From contig NZ_CANMPM010000011.1 of NCBI RefSeq assembly GCF_947499845.1, positions 1 through 64,000 of the forward strand: a stretch of 64,000 nucleotides of DNA. The letters are read 5' to 3'. Source of the stretch: an uncultured Pseudokineococcus sp. (GTDB taxonomy: Bacteria > Actinomycetota > Actinomycetes > Actinomycetales > Quadrisphaeraceae). This document shows positions 1 through 8,076 of the stretch, piece by piece. The translations under genes were made by a program, and so were the position numbers. A model generated the notes under the pieces. It made no database searches. It had not been told where the DNA came from and worked only from the letters and a program-made list of their open reading frames with translations. Position 1 is the stretch's first letter. Each line of letters begins with the position of its first letter.

Positions 1-214
1 CGACAGGGGCGATCAGTCATACCGGACCTGGCGACCAGGAACCCCCTCGACGAGGGAGCGCGAGGAAGGTAACGGGGCCGCGAGGTCGAGGCGGCAGCCG
101 CCGCGAGCCCTCCGGATGACCACATCCTCGATGTCGCAGCGCCGCACCGCGTCCGGCGTGCCTAGCCTGGCCCGCGGCCCGGCGCGCACGCGCCGGCCGG
201 GAGGAGAGCGGACC
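1..214. other. Non-coding leader region upstream of asnB
   Basis: I see no gene I can support here. A short inverted repeat (CCTGG-cga-CCAGG, about 27-39) and a TAGCCT sequence at 162-167 that could be a -10 box for asnB are the only visible signals; no convincing -35 accompanies it. A Shine-Dalgarno-like GGAGAG at about 202-207 precedes the asnB start. Confidence 0.4.
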
Positions 215-2047
215 ATGTGCGGCATCACCGGCTGGGTGTCCTTCGAGCGGGACCTGGGGGAGCCGGGGCACCGCGCCGACGCGGAGGCCATGACGGCGAC
301 CATGGCGTGCCGGGGACCGGACGCCGAGGGCCTGCACGTCGAGCGCCACGCGGCCCTCGGGCACCGCCGGCTGGCCGTCATCGACGTCGAGGGCGGCGCC
401 CAGCCGATGTCGGTCCGCACCGACGACGGCGAGGTCGTGCTCCTGCACAGCGGGGAGATCTACGGCTTCGAGGACCTGCGGGCCGAGCTCGTCCGCCGCG
501 GGCACCGCTTCCGCACGCGCAGCGACACCGAGGTGGTCCTCCACGGGTACCTGGAGTGGGGCGAGGCCGTCGCCGAGCACCTCGACGGCATGTTCGCCTC
601 GGCGATCTGGGACGGACGGGTCGAGCGCCTCGTCCTCGTCCGCGACCGGCTCGGCATCAAGCCGCTCTACTACGCCGAGACGCCGGACGGCGTCCTCTTC
701 GGCTCGGAGTCCAAGGCGCTGCTGGCGAACCCGCTGGGGGACCGCACGGTCGACCTGGACGGGATGCGGTCGATGCTCAGCCTCGCCGTGCCGCCGGGCG
801 CGTCGCTGTGGCGGGGCATGCGCGAGGTGCTCCCCGGGGGCCTCGTCGTCGTCGACCGCGACGGCCTGCGCGAGCACCGCTACTGGACGCTCGCGACCCG
901 GCCCCACACCGACGACCTGCCGACCACGCTCGAGACCGTCCGCGGGCTGCTCGAGGACGTCGTCGCGCACCAGACCGTCTCGGACGTCCCCCGCTGCACC
1001 CTGCTCTCGGGCGGGCTCGACTCCAGCGTGCTGACGGCGCTGGCCGCGAAGGCGCTCGCCGCACGGGGCGAGCAGGTGCGCAGCTTCGCCGTCGACTTCG
1101 TGGGCGAGGGTGACGGGGAGGGCGCCACGCCGGACAGCCCCTTCGCCACGGAGGTGGCCGAGCACGTCGGCACGCGGCACGAGCGCATCGTCCTCGACCA
1201 CCTGGCCATGGCCGACCCGTCGGTCCGCCGCGCGGTCATCGCCTCCCGCGACAGCCCCGTCACGTGGGGCGACATCGACTCCTCGATGTACCTGCTCTTC
1301 AAGGCCATCCGCGAGCACTCCACGGTCGCGCTGTCCGGGGAGGGCGCCGACGAGCTCTTCGGCGGGTACGAGTGGTTCACCCACCCCGAGCGGCGGGCGC
1401 ACGACAGCTTTCCGTGGATGGAGGTGCTCGTCCGGCGGTCGCAGGCCCAGCTCTCCTCGCGGCTCAGCGGCGACCTGCGGGCGGCGCTGGACCTGCCCGC
1501 CTTCGTCGACGCGCAGTACGCCTCCGCCGTCGCGGAGGTGGGGCACCTCGACGGGGAGAGCGAGGAGGAGCGGCGCTACCGGGTGATGTCCTACCTCGCG
1601 GTCACCCGCATCGAGCGCTCGCTGCTGGAGCGCAAGGACCGCCTGAGCATGGCCGTGGGCCTGGAGGTGCGCGTCCCGTTCTGCGACCACCGGCTCGTCG
1701 AGTACGTCTACAACGTGCCGTGGGCGATGAAGAGCTACGACGGCCACGAGAAGAGCCTGCTGCGCGGCGCGGCGGGCGACCTGCTCCCCGCGTCGGTCCG
1801 GGAGCGGCGCAAGCTGCCCTACCCGGCCAACCCCGACCACGACTACACCCGGGCGCTGCTGCAGCAGGGCGCCGACCTGCTCGCCGAGGGCCACCCCGTC
1901 CTGGAGCTCGTCGACGACGGGTGGCTGCGCGACGTCGTGCGGCGGGACCCGGCCGAGACCCCCCTCGGCGTGCGCGCCGGCGTCGAGCGGGTCCTCGGGC
2001 TCGGCGTCTGGCTGGACCTGTACCAGCCGCGGCTCGTGCTCGACTGA
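215..2047 (+). CDS. asnB: Asparagine synthase (glutamine-hydrolysing)
   Basis: Converts aspartate to asparagine with ATP, taking ammonia from glutamine. The ATG at 215 gives MCGITGW, so Cys2 becomes the N-terminal nucleophile of the class II glutaminase domain (about residues 2-210); an in-frame start further upstream would bury it, which decides the start. The synthetase domain follows, with the ATP-pyrophosphatase loop SGGLDSS at residues 265-271. Length 610 aa is normal for actinobacterial AsnB. A GGAGAG ribosome site lies about 8 nt upstream. The next gene starts about 125 bp downstream with no obvious functional link, so whether it serves asparagine supply or cell-wall/osmoprotectant amidation cannot be told. 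Confidence 0.93.
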   Translation: MCGITGWVSFERDLGEPGHRADAEAMTATMACRGPDAEGLHVERHAALGHRRLAVIDVEGGAQPMSVRTDDGEVVLLHSGEIYGFEDLRAELVRRGHRFRTRSDTEVVLHGYLEWGEAVAEHLDGMFASAIWDGRVERLVLVRDRLGIKPLYYAETPDGVLFGSESKALLANPLGDRTVDLDGMRSMLSLAVPPGASLWRGMREVLPGGLVVVDRDGLREHRYWTLATRPHTDDLPTTLETVRGLLEDVVAHQTVSDVPRCTLLSGGLDSSVLTALAAKALAARGEQVRSFAVDFVGEGDGEGATPDSPFATEVAEHVGTRHERIVLDHLAMADPSVRRAVIASRDSPVTWGDIDSSMYLLFKAIREHSTVALSGEGADELFGGYEWFTHPERRAHDSFPWMEVLVRRSQAQLSSRLSGDLRAALDLPAFVDAQYASAVAEVGHLDGESEEERRYRVMSYLAVTRIERSLLERKDRLSMAVGLEVRVPFCDHRLVEYVYNVPWAMKSYDGHEKSLLRGAAGDLLPASVRERRKLPYPANPDHDYTRALLQQGADLLAEGHPVLELVDDGWLRDVVRRDPAETPLGVRAGVERVLGLGVWLDLYQPRLVLD

Positions 2048-2173
2048 CGTCGGCGCGACGGCCGCCGCGCGGGCGTTCCCGCCGCGTCGGGGACGGCTCG
2101 TCGGGGTGGCCCGGAGCGGGCCGGGGCGCGTCGCGGGCTGCCCCGTCCCGTCCCCGGTGCCAGGGTGGCGGGC

Positions 2174-3409
2174 GTGAGCGACACGAGCACCGCACCGCCC
2201 CTCGACCTCGACGGCCTGCGCGCGCAGGTGCCCGCCCTGGGCGAGGGCATCGCCTTCTTCGACGGCCCGGGCGGCACGCAGGTGCCGGCGCCGGTGGCGG
2301 ACGCCGTCGGCGCGATGCTCGGCTCGGCCGTCTCCAACCGGCACGGGCCGCACCACGCCAGCCGCCGGGCCGAGGAGGCCGTGGCGGCGGCCCGCCACGC
2401 GGTGGCCGACCTCGTCGGCGGCGTCCCCGAGGGCGTCGTCCTCGGCCCGTCGATGACGCACCTCACGTACGTCATGGCGGGCGCGCTCGCCAAGGGCTGG
2501 GCCGAGGGCGACGAGGTCGTCCTCACGCGGCTCGACCACGACGCGAACGTGCGCCCCTGGGTCCAGGCGGCGGCGCGGGCCGGCGCGTCGGTGCGGTGGG
2601 TGGACGTCGACCCCGCGACGGGCGAGCTGGTCGAGCCGCTCGCGGCGGTCACGGACCGCACCCGGCTCGTGGCCGTCACCGGCGCGAGCAACGCCCTCGG
2701 CACCCGGCCGGACGTGGCCGCCATCACCGCCGCGGCGGACGCCGTGGGTGCCACCTCCTACGTCGACGGCGTGCACCTCACGCCCCACGCGCCCGTCGAC
2801 GTCGCCGAGCTGGGCGCCGACCTCTACGCGCTGTCCCTGTACAAGCTCATGGGCCCGCACATGGCGGCCGTCGTCGCGGACCCCGTCCTCCTCGAGGGGC
2901 TGCAGCCGGACAAGCTCGTGCCCGCCTCGGACGCGGTGCCGCTGCGCTTCGAGCACGGCACACCGCCGTTCGAGCTCATGCCCGGCGCCACCGCGGCGGT
3001 CGACCTGCTCGCCGGCCTGGTGCCCGGCGCCCCCGACGACGACCGCCGCACCCGCGTGGTCCGCTCCGCGGCCGCCCTCGAGGCGAGCGAGGAGCGGGTC
3101 TTCGCCCGCCTGCTCGACGGCCTGACGGGCACGGACGCCGTCACGGTGGTCGGGGCGCCGGCCCGCCGCACGCCCACGGTCTCCTTCCGCGTCGCCGGCG
3201 CGAGCCCCCGCGAGACCTCGCGCTGGCTGGGGTCACGCGGCGTCGCCGTGAGCGACGGCGACTACTACGCGCGCGAGCTCGTCGAGGTGCTCGGGCTCCG
3301 CGCGTCCGGCGGGATGGTGCGCGCCGGCGTCGCGCCGTACACGAGCGACGACGACGTCGACCGCCTGCTGGCCGCCGTCGCCGAGGTCGCCGACGGCGCC
3401 CGGGTGTGA
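2174..3409 (+). CDS. Cysteine desulfurase-like PLP-dependent aminotransferase (class V)
   Basis: A fold-type I PLP enzyme of the class V aminotransferase family, in the cysteine desulfurase-like subgroup. Visible hallmarks are an N-terminal FFDGPGGTQVP segment, the THLTYVM helix after the cofactor-phosphate region, the conserved SNALGT stretch, and the Schiff-base lysine in SLYKLMGPHM (Lys at about residue 224). The length of about 411 aa fits. GTG at 2174 is preferred because AGGGTGG lies 6-12 nt upstream; GTG at 2165 in the same frame is the alternative. No suf/isc genes are adjacent, so a dedicated Fe-S role is not supported; substrate unknown. Closely followed (7 bp) by an acetyltransferase gene, probably cotranscribed. 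Confidence 0.8.
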   Translation: MSDTSTAPPLDLDGLRAQVPALGEGIAFFDGPGGTQVPAPVADAVGAMLGSAVSNRHGPHHASRRAEEAVAAARHAVADLVGGVPEGVVLGPSMTHLTYVMAGALAKGWAEGDEVVLTRLDHDANVRPWVQAAARAGASVRWVDVDPATGELVEPLAAVTDRTRLVAVTGASNALGTRPDVAAITAAADAVGATSYVDGVHLTPHAPVDVAELGADLYALSLYKLMGPHMAAVVADPVLLEGLQPDKLVPASDAVPLRFEHGTPPFELMPGATAAVDLLAGLVPGAPDDDRRTRVVRSAAALEASEERVFARLLDGLTGTDAVTVVGAPARRTPTVSFRVAGASPRETSRWLGSRGVAVSDGDYYARELVEVLGLRASGGMVRAGVAPYTSDDDVDRLLAAVAEVADGARV

Positions 3410-3416
3410 GGGGGGC

Positions 3417-3977
3417 GTGACGAGCGCACCGGCGCGGCTGCGGACGGCCGCCCTCGACGACGTGCCCGCGGTCGTGGCGCTCGTCGAGCGCGCCTACCGC
3501 GGCGAGGCCAGCCGGGGCGGGTGGACGACGGAGGCCGACCTCCTCGACGGGCGGCGCACCGACGAGGCGTCGGTCGCCGAGCTCGTGGACGCGCCGGGCT
3601 CCGCGGTGCTGCTGCTCGAGGACGGCGCCCTCCTCGCCTGCTGCCACGTGCGCGTCCTGCCCTCCGGGGGCGGGCCCCGGCGGGCCCACGTGGGCATGGT
3701 CGCCGTGGACCCCGCCCGCCAGGGCGGCGGGACGGGCCGCGCGGTCCTCGACGCGGCCGTCGAGCACGCCCGCGGGCTCGGCGCGCAGGTGCTCGAGATG
3801 ACCGTCATCACCCAGCGCACCGAGCTCGTGGCCTGGTACGAGCGGCGGGGGTGGCGGCGCACGGGCGAGCAGCGGCCCTTCCCCTACGGCGACGAGCGCT
3901 TCGGGCGACCCCGGCGCGAGGACCTGGCCTTCGACGTCCTCGAGCGCTCCCTCCTCGGGCCGTCCGCGGGCCTCTGA
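3417..3977 (+). CDS. GNAT family N-acetyltransferase
   Basis: An acetyl-CoA-dependent N-acetyltransferase of 186 aa. The GNAT core is recognisable: beta strand VGMVAVDPARQ, followed by the acetyl-CoA loop QGGGTGRAVLDAAVEHARG (the Q-x-x-G-x-G/A motif A), then a strand LEMTVI and a closing motif ELVAWYERRGWRRTGE typical of motif B. Start is GTG 3417, 7 bp after the preceding stop. Substrate is unknown; proximity to the class V aminotransferase suggests a common transcript but no pathway. Confidence 0.8.
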   Translation: MTSAPARLRTAALDDVPAVVALVERAYRGEASRGGWTTEADLLDGRRTDEASVAELVDAPGSAVLLLEDGALLACCHVRVLPSGGGPRRAHVGMVAVDPARQGGGTGRAVLDAAVEHARGLGAQVLEMTVITQRTELVAWYERRGWRRTGEQRPFPYGDERFGRPRREDLAFDVLERSLLGPSAGL

Positions 3978-4028
3978 CGACCCGCGGGCGCGCGGCGCCC
4001 CCGCTCACGGCACGGGCGCAGCGCCCGC

Positions 4029-4781
4029 TCACGCGTCGACGACGTCCTCCTGGCTGCGGAAGCAGCTCTCGAGGACGGCGGTGAGCGCCTGGGAGCGCGC
4101 CGTCGAGGACAGCGAGCCGGCGCGGCGGGAGCCGCTGAGGTGCACCGCGCTCAGCAGGCCGGTGATGCTCGCCACGGCGATGACCCCCTCCGGCGGCACG
4201 GACTCGTCCACGACCCCCTTCGCGGGCGCACCGGCGGACGGCGGCACCGGACCGCCCCCGCCCGGCCCCCGGGCCCCGAGGACGGCGCCGTCGGCGCGTG
4301 CGCGGGCGGCGGCCATCTCGCGGGCGACGCCCAGCGCCACGAACTCCGACCAGGTGTCCTCGACCCGCTGGGCGACGCCGTCGTCCGTCGCGGCGGTCCG
4401 CAGCAGGGAGCGCCAGTAGTCGCGCGTCTCCGGGTCGTCCCAGCAGCGCTCGACGAGCCCGGCGAGGTAGGCGGCGCGCTCGGCGCGCGGCAGGGCCGCC
4501 ATCGCCTCGAGCTGGTCGTCGAGGGCGCTCGGCCGCCGCACGACCTGCTCGAAGAGGTCCTGCTTCGTCGAGAAGTAGTAGCGGACGAGCGCCGGGTCGC
4601 AGTCGGCGTCGCGGGCGATGGCGCGCGTCGAGGCGCCGTCGTACCCGTGGTCGGCGAAGGACCGCACGGCCGCCTCGGTGATGCGGCGCCGGATCTCCCC
4701 GCGGGCGCCGCGGGGGCCGCGGGTCGCGGCGCTCGCGGTGGGCGCGGCGGGGGAGGCGCCGTCCTCGGTCGGGTGATCCAC
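4029..4781 (-). CDS. TetR family transcriptional regulator
   Basis: A DNA-binding repressor-type protein of 250 aa. After a disordered N-terminus, residues about 27-75 form the TetR helix-turn-helix: EIRRRITEAAVRSFADHGYDG, then STRAIARDADCDPALVRYYF, the last part being the recognition helix and the FSTKQDLF turn. The C-terminal ligand-binding part contains a WDDPETRDYWRSLLR stretch seen in actinobacterial regulators of this type. The start is GTG 4781 (MDHPTEDG). It is convergent with the acetyltransferase and divergent from the broken GAF-ANTAR gene; the spacer 4782-4970 probably holds its operator. Confidence 0.85.
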   Translation of the reverse strand: MDHPTEDGASPAAPTASAATRGPRGARGEIRRRITEAAVRSFADHGYDGASTRAIARDADCDPALVRYYFSTKQDLFEQVVRRPSALDDQLEAMAALPRAERAAYLAGLVERCWDDPETRDYWRSLLRTAATDDGVAQRVEDTWSEFVALGVAREMAAARARADGAVLGARGPGGGGPVPPSAGAPAKGVVDESVPPEGVIAVASITGLLSAVHLSGSRRAGSLSSTARSQALTAVLESCFRSQEDVVDA

Positions 4782-4970
4782 CGTGCTCGTCCTCCACTAC
4801 GTCGTACACCAGCCCCTGCGGGGTGCATCATCACCCGAGGTCGCCCCCGGCGCCCGGCGCCGTGCCGGTGGGCGTCGCGCTCCTCGGATCGCGCGGGTGC
4901 TCCTACGCTGGGGAAGTCGCGGTCCAGACGACGGGCGGCGACCGAGGGCGGCGCGGAGGGGGGACCCGTC
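4782..4970. promoter_or_regulatory. Divergent regulatory region between tetR gene and GAF-ANTAR pseudogene
   Basis: This 189-bp spacer contains TACG-t-CGTA at 4798-4806 (two 4-bp half sites), a CCCC-tgc-GGGG hairpin at about 4814-4824 and a GGTG...CACC half-site pair at about 4822-4835. One of these could be the TetR operator but the arms are short. A strong ribosome site GGAGGGGGG (4955-4963) precedes GTG 4971. Confidence 0.35.
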
Positions 4971-5691
4971 GTGGACGCAGACGTGAGAGAGCGCTCCCAT
5001 GGCCCCTCCGGACGTCCGGCGCCGCACGTCGCCGAGGTGGCGGTCGCGCGGCGGGTGGCCGAGGAGGTCTCGGCCGACCGGGTCGCCCTCGTGCTCCCTC
5101 ACGGGCGGCGACCACTACCCCGTGCGCGGCTCGGACGCCGTGCTCGTGCGGCTCGCCGAGCAGGAGCGGCTGGCCGGCGAGGGCCCGGGCACCGACGTCG
5201 CCCGGACGCCGCGCGACCTGCCTGGGCGACATGCACGAGGCCGTCGCGCGGTGGCCGGCGCTCGCCGTCTGCGGTCCGCCGGCGCAGGTGCGGACGCTGC
5301 AGCTGCACCCCCTCCTCGGCCGCGGCGGAGACGACCGCCCGCAGGTGCTGGGGTGCTCGCCCTCAGCCGCTCGCAGGTACGCCCCTTCTCCCCGGCCGAG
5401 ACGGCGGTGGTGGGCCGCCTGGCGGACCTGCTCTCCCACATGCTGCAGGCGCGGGCGCTCGACGACCTGGCCGCCGACGAGGCCGGCCGCCTCGGGGGGC
5501 GGCTGGACGAGGTGCTCGACCCCTCGGCCCACGTGCTGCCGCTGGCGGTGGGCCACCTCATGGTCCGCGAGGGCCTCAGCGAGGACGAGGCGCTCCTGCT
5601 GCTCGAGCGCCGCGCCTCCGAGTGCGGCCGGTCGGTGGACGACCTGGCGCGCGAGCTCCTCCGCAGCGGAGCGGACGCCGCGGAGCCCTGA
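4971..5691 (+). pseudogene. GAF-ANTAR regulator gene broken by three single-base frameshifts
   Basis: Reading starts at GTG 4971 (MDADVRERSHGPSGRPAP) behind a strong GGAGG site and continues to VSADRVALVL; a one-base excess near 5094-5098 moves the frame to TGGDHYPVRGSDAVLVRLAE; a second excess near 5218-5222 moves it to GDMHEAVARWPALA...VRTLQLHPLLG; a missing G in the run at 5351-5355 returns it to VLALSRSQVRPFSPAE and the intact C-terminus ending at 5691. The repaired protein would be about 239 aa: a GAF domain followed by a divergent ANTAR segment (VGHLMVREGLSEDEALLLLERRASE). ANTAR proteins bind RNA hairpins and act as antiterminators. Either a decaying gene or a patch of poor sequence; the clustering of three indels in about 260 bp is striking. 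Confidence 0.7.
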
Positions 5692-5828
5692 GGCCGGAGC
5701 CCTCGCGGGGGGCGGACGGTCGTCCGCCGAGGAGGTCCGACGGGCGGGTCCGGTGCCGGAGGAGCACGCTCGTGGCGGGGGCTGGAGCAGCGCGGCTCCC
5801 CGGCACCTCGCGCACCGCAGGAGGCCCC

Positions 5829-6743
5829 ATGTTCCGCCACGTCAAGGAGCTGCAGTTCGAGGCGAAGCCGGAGAAGCCGGACGCCCTCTACGCCATGAAG
5901 TTCCAGGAGATCCTGGGCGGCCAGTACGGCGAGATGACCGTGATGATGCAGTACCTCTGGCAGGGGTGGAGCTGCCGCGTCCCGGGCAAGTACAAGGACA
6001 TGATCATGGACATCGGGACGGAGGAGATCGCGCACGTCGAGATGCTCACGACGATGCTCGCGCGGCTCCTCGAGGGCGCTCCGGCCGAGACGACGGCGGC
6101 CGCCGCCGCCGCCAACCCCGTCCTCGCCGCCACCCTGGGCGGCCAGAACCCCCAGCAGGCCATCGTCGCGGGTGGCGGTGCCATGCCGACGAACAGCATG
6201 GGCGTGCCGTGGAACGCCGGCTACATCGTCGCCAGCGGCAACCTGCTCGCCGACTTCCGCGCCAACGCGGCGGCCGAGGCGCAGGGCCGGCTCCAGACGT
6301 CGCGCCTCTACGGCATGACGGACGACCCGGGCGTCAAGGCCATGCTGAAGTTCAACTTGGCGCGTGACACCTGGCACCAGCAGCAGTGGCTCCTCGGCAT
6401 CGAGCAGCTGATCGAGGAGGGGTACTCCGAGGTCGTCGAGCACTCGAACGCCGAGGACGAGGACCAGCGCTGGAACAAGGCGTTCTACTCGCCCAACGCG
6501 GGCAGCGCGGCGGGCGAGGGCCGGTGGGCGCAGGGGCCGACGCTGCTCGGCGACGGCGACATCGAGTACGTCGCGGACGCCCCGCCGCTCACCGACGACG
6601 ACGGGACGCTGCCGGCGCCGGACCCGAACCTCTTCGCGACGTACGACGGCTCGCAGGGCCCCGGGACGCCGGGCACGCCCGGCGGCCGGGCGAAGGGGGC
6701 CGCCGAGGGCGTCGTCGGCAAGATCAAGGACGCGCTCGACTGA
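5829..6743 (+). CDS. Manganese (non-haem) catalase family protein
   Basis: Ferritin-like dimanganese catalase converting hydrogen peroxide to water and oxygen in the cytoplasm. The ATG at 5829 has a perfect AGGAGG (5819-5824) 5 nt upstream. Diiron/dimanganese ligand motifs are visible: QEILGGQYGEMTVMMQYLWQ, then EEIAHVEML, and later NLARDTWHQQQW with the conserved His. Residues about 90-125 carry the family's exposed loop and the C-terminus (about 210-304) is the acidic, Pro/Gly-rich tail of KatN-type enzymes. At 304 aa it is of normal length. It sits between two GAF-ANTAR regulator genes, suggesting stress-linked control, and is followed by a strong terminator hairpin. Confidence 0.92.
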   Translation: MFRHVKELQFEAKPEKPDALYAMKFQEILGGQYGEMTVMMQYLWQGWSCRVPGKYKDMIMDIGTEEIAHVEMLTTMLARLLEGAPAETTAAAAAANPVLAATLGGQNPQQAIVAGGGAMPTNSMGVPWNAGYIVASGNLLADFRANAAAEAQGRLQTSRLYGMTDDPGVKAMLKFNLARDTWHQQQWLLGIEQLIEEGYSEVVEHSNAEDEDQRWNKAFYSPNAGSAAGEGRWAQGPTLLGDGDIEYVADAPPLTDDDGTLPAPDPNLFATYDGSQGPGTPGTPGGRAKGAAEGVVGKIKDALD

Positions 6744-6749
6744 GCCGGC

Positions 6750-6787
6750 GGGCCCGCCCGCGGCGCTCGCGACGCCCGGGCGGGCCC
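6750..6787 (+). terminator. Rho-independent-type hairpin after manganese catalase
   Basis: GGGCCCGCCCG (6750-6760) pairs perfectly with CGGGCGGGCCC (6777-6787), with a further GGCG/CGCC pairing inside. It begins 7 bp after the catalase stop codon. There is no U-tract, as is usual for high-GC actinobacterial terminators. Confidence 0.7.
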
Positions 6788-6835
6788 ACCACCCGCACCG
6801 CCGCCCCCGCGCGACCCACCAGCCCGGAGGCGACG

Positions 6836-6872
6836 AGGGAGCCCTCGACGACACCGGCGTCGTCGGCTCCCT
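6836..6872 (+). promoter_or_regulatory. Interrupted stem-loop with ANTAR-like hexaloop
   Basis: AGGGAGCC (6836-6843) pairs with GGCTCCCT (6865-6872); inside, GACGAC (6847-6852) pairs with GTCGTC (6859-6864), leaving a six-base loop ACCGGC with A at position 1 and G at position 4, the pattern known for ANTAR-bound RNA hairpins. It lies between the catalase and a GAF-ANTAR gene. A required second hairpin of the same kind was not found with certainty, so this is a candidate only. Confidence 0.35.
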
Positions 6873-7208
6873 GCTGCCCGCTCGCGCAGGCACCCAGCGT
6901 CCCGTCCTGGGACCGCCGTCGTGCTCCAGCGGGGCGAGGGGGCGCAGGGGCAGACTAGGGCAGGCGGGGCGCGTGGTGCCCGGTGCGGTCGAGCGGCCGG
7001 TCTGCTGGGGCTCTCGTCCGGAGCCGGGCGCCGGTGCACCGCGGTCGGCGGGACAACCGGTACCTTTCCTCCGCCCGCGGAGGCGGGGCGCTCGCCGCCC
7101 CGCCGAGTTGAGACGCCAGCTCGCGCGTGGCCGCCGTCGGGGTCTGGCCGTGCTCTGGCGAGCGAGGGTGAGCGCCGCCAGGCGCACGAGGCCGCAGGAC
7201 CACCGCGC

Positions 7209-8033
7209 ATGTCGTCGCACGACCCCCGCGAGCCGCACCACCGCACCCCGGACCACTCGTCCCCGCCGTCCGCGGCCTCCGCGGGCGCTCCCGCACCCGG
7301 CGCAGCGGCGCACCCCGCGCTCGCCGCCCTGGGTCAGATCCCGCTCGACCAGCCGCTGGGGCACGTCCTGCAGCAGGTCTGCGACCTCGCCTCGCAGGTG
7401 CTCGTCGACGTGGACGCCCTCTCGGTGACGCTCGTCGACGAGGCCGGCGGCGCCCGCAGCGCCGCCTTCGCCGGCGTCGTCGCGGCCACGCTCGACGAGC
7501 GGCAGTACGAGGACGGCTTCGGGCCCTGCATGGACGCCGCGCGCTCCGGCGGGGTCGTCCGGATCCGCGACACGGACGCCGACGCCACGTACCCGGGCTT
7601 CAGCGCGCTCGCGCACCGCCACGGCGTGACGTCGGTCGTCTCGGTGGGCGTCCCGTGGGCGGACCGGGTCGTCGGGGCGCTCAACCTCTTCAGCACCGGT
7701 GGCGCCGTGCTCGACGACGACTCCGTGGAGGTCGCCGGGGTCTTCGCCGGGTACGCGGGCGCCGCCCTCGCGCACGCGGCGCTGCTCACCTCGACGGCGG
7801 AGCACGCGGGTCAGATGCAGGAGGCGATGCGCTCGCGCGCCGTCATCGAGCAGGCCAAGGGCGTCCTCGTCGCCGCCCTCGGGCTCGAGCCGGAGGCGGC
7901 CTTCGCCGAGCTGTCCCGGCGCAGCCAGCGGACGAACACCAAGCTGCGCGACGTCGCGGCGCAGGTGGTGGGGCAGGCGCTGGAGGCGCACGCCGACCCC
8001 GGCGTCGACGCCGACGGCGGTGACCGCGCCTGA
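7209..8033 (+). CDS. GAF and ANTAR domain-containing RNA-binding regulator
   Basis: Predicted transcription antitermination regulator of 274 aa. After a Pro/Ala-rich N-terminus, a GAF domain (about residues 50-195) reads DALSVTLVDEAGGARS ... RQYEDGFGPCMDAARSGG ... TSVVSVGVPWADRVVGALNLFS, and the ANTAR domain (about 205-258) reads SRAVIEQAKGVLVAALGLEP with the conserved Ala/Thr helix QRTNTKLRDVAAQVV. ANTAR domains dimerise and bind paired RNA hexaloop hairpins. Start ATG 7209 is the first credible Met after the non-coding stretch, with GCAGGA upstream. It is a paralogue of the frameshifted gene on the other side of the catalase, implying that one member has taken over. Confidence 0.88.
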   Translation: MSSHDPREPHHRTPDHSSPPSAASAGAPAPGAAAHPALAALGQIPLDQPLGHVLQQVCDLASQVLVDVDALSVTLVDEAGGARSAAFAGVVAATLDERQYEDGFGPCMDAARSGGVVRIRDTDADATYPGFSALAHRHGVTSVVSVGVPWADRVVGALNLFSTGGAVLDDDSVEVAGVFAGYAGAALAHAALLTSTAEHAGQMQEAMRSRAVIEQAKGVLVAALGLEPEAAFAELSRRSQRTNTKLRDVAAQVVGQALEAHADPGVDADGGDRA

Positions 8034-8076
8034 GGTCCGCCGGGCGGGGCCGCGGCGCGGGCGGCACGCTCGGGCC

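Larger units (their letters stand above)
6744..7208. other. 465-bp intergenic region with two hairpins and a promoter region
   Basis: No gene is supported. It holds the hairpin at 6750-6787, a second interrupted hairpin with a six-base loop at 6836-6872, and then about 330 bp that must carry the promoter for the following GAF-ANTAR gene; GGGACAACCGGTACC (about 7050-7064) is the least GC-rich stretch there, but I cannot assign boxes with confidence. Confidence 0.5.

Noticed and set aside
17-2956. Very long open frame on the minus strand opposite asnB and the aminotransferase
   Set aside because: High GC makes stops rare on antisense frames; composition is Arg/Gly/Val-rich without domain motifs, and the opposite strand has clearly recognisable enzymes.
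4814-4835. TetR operator palindromes
   Set aside because: All candidate inverted repeats have arms of only 4 bp; insufficient to assign.
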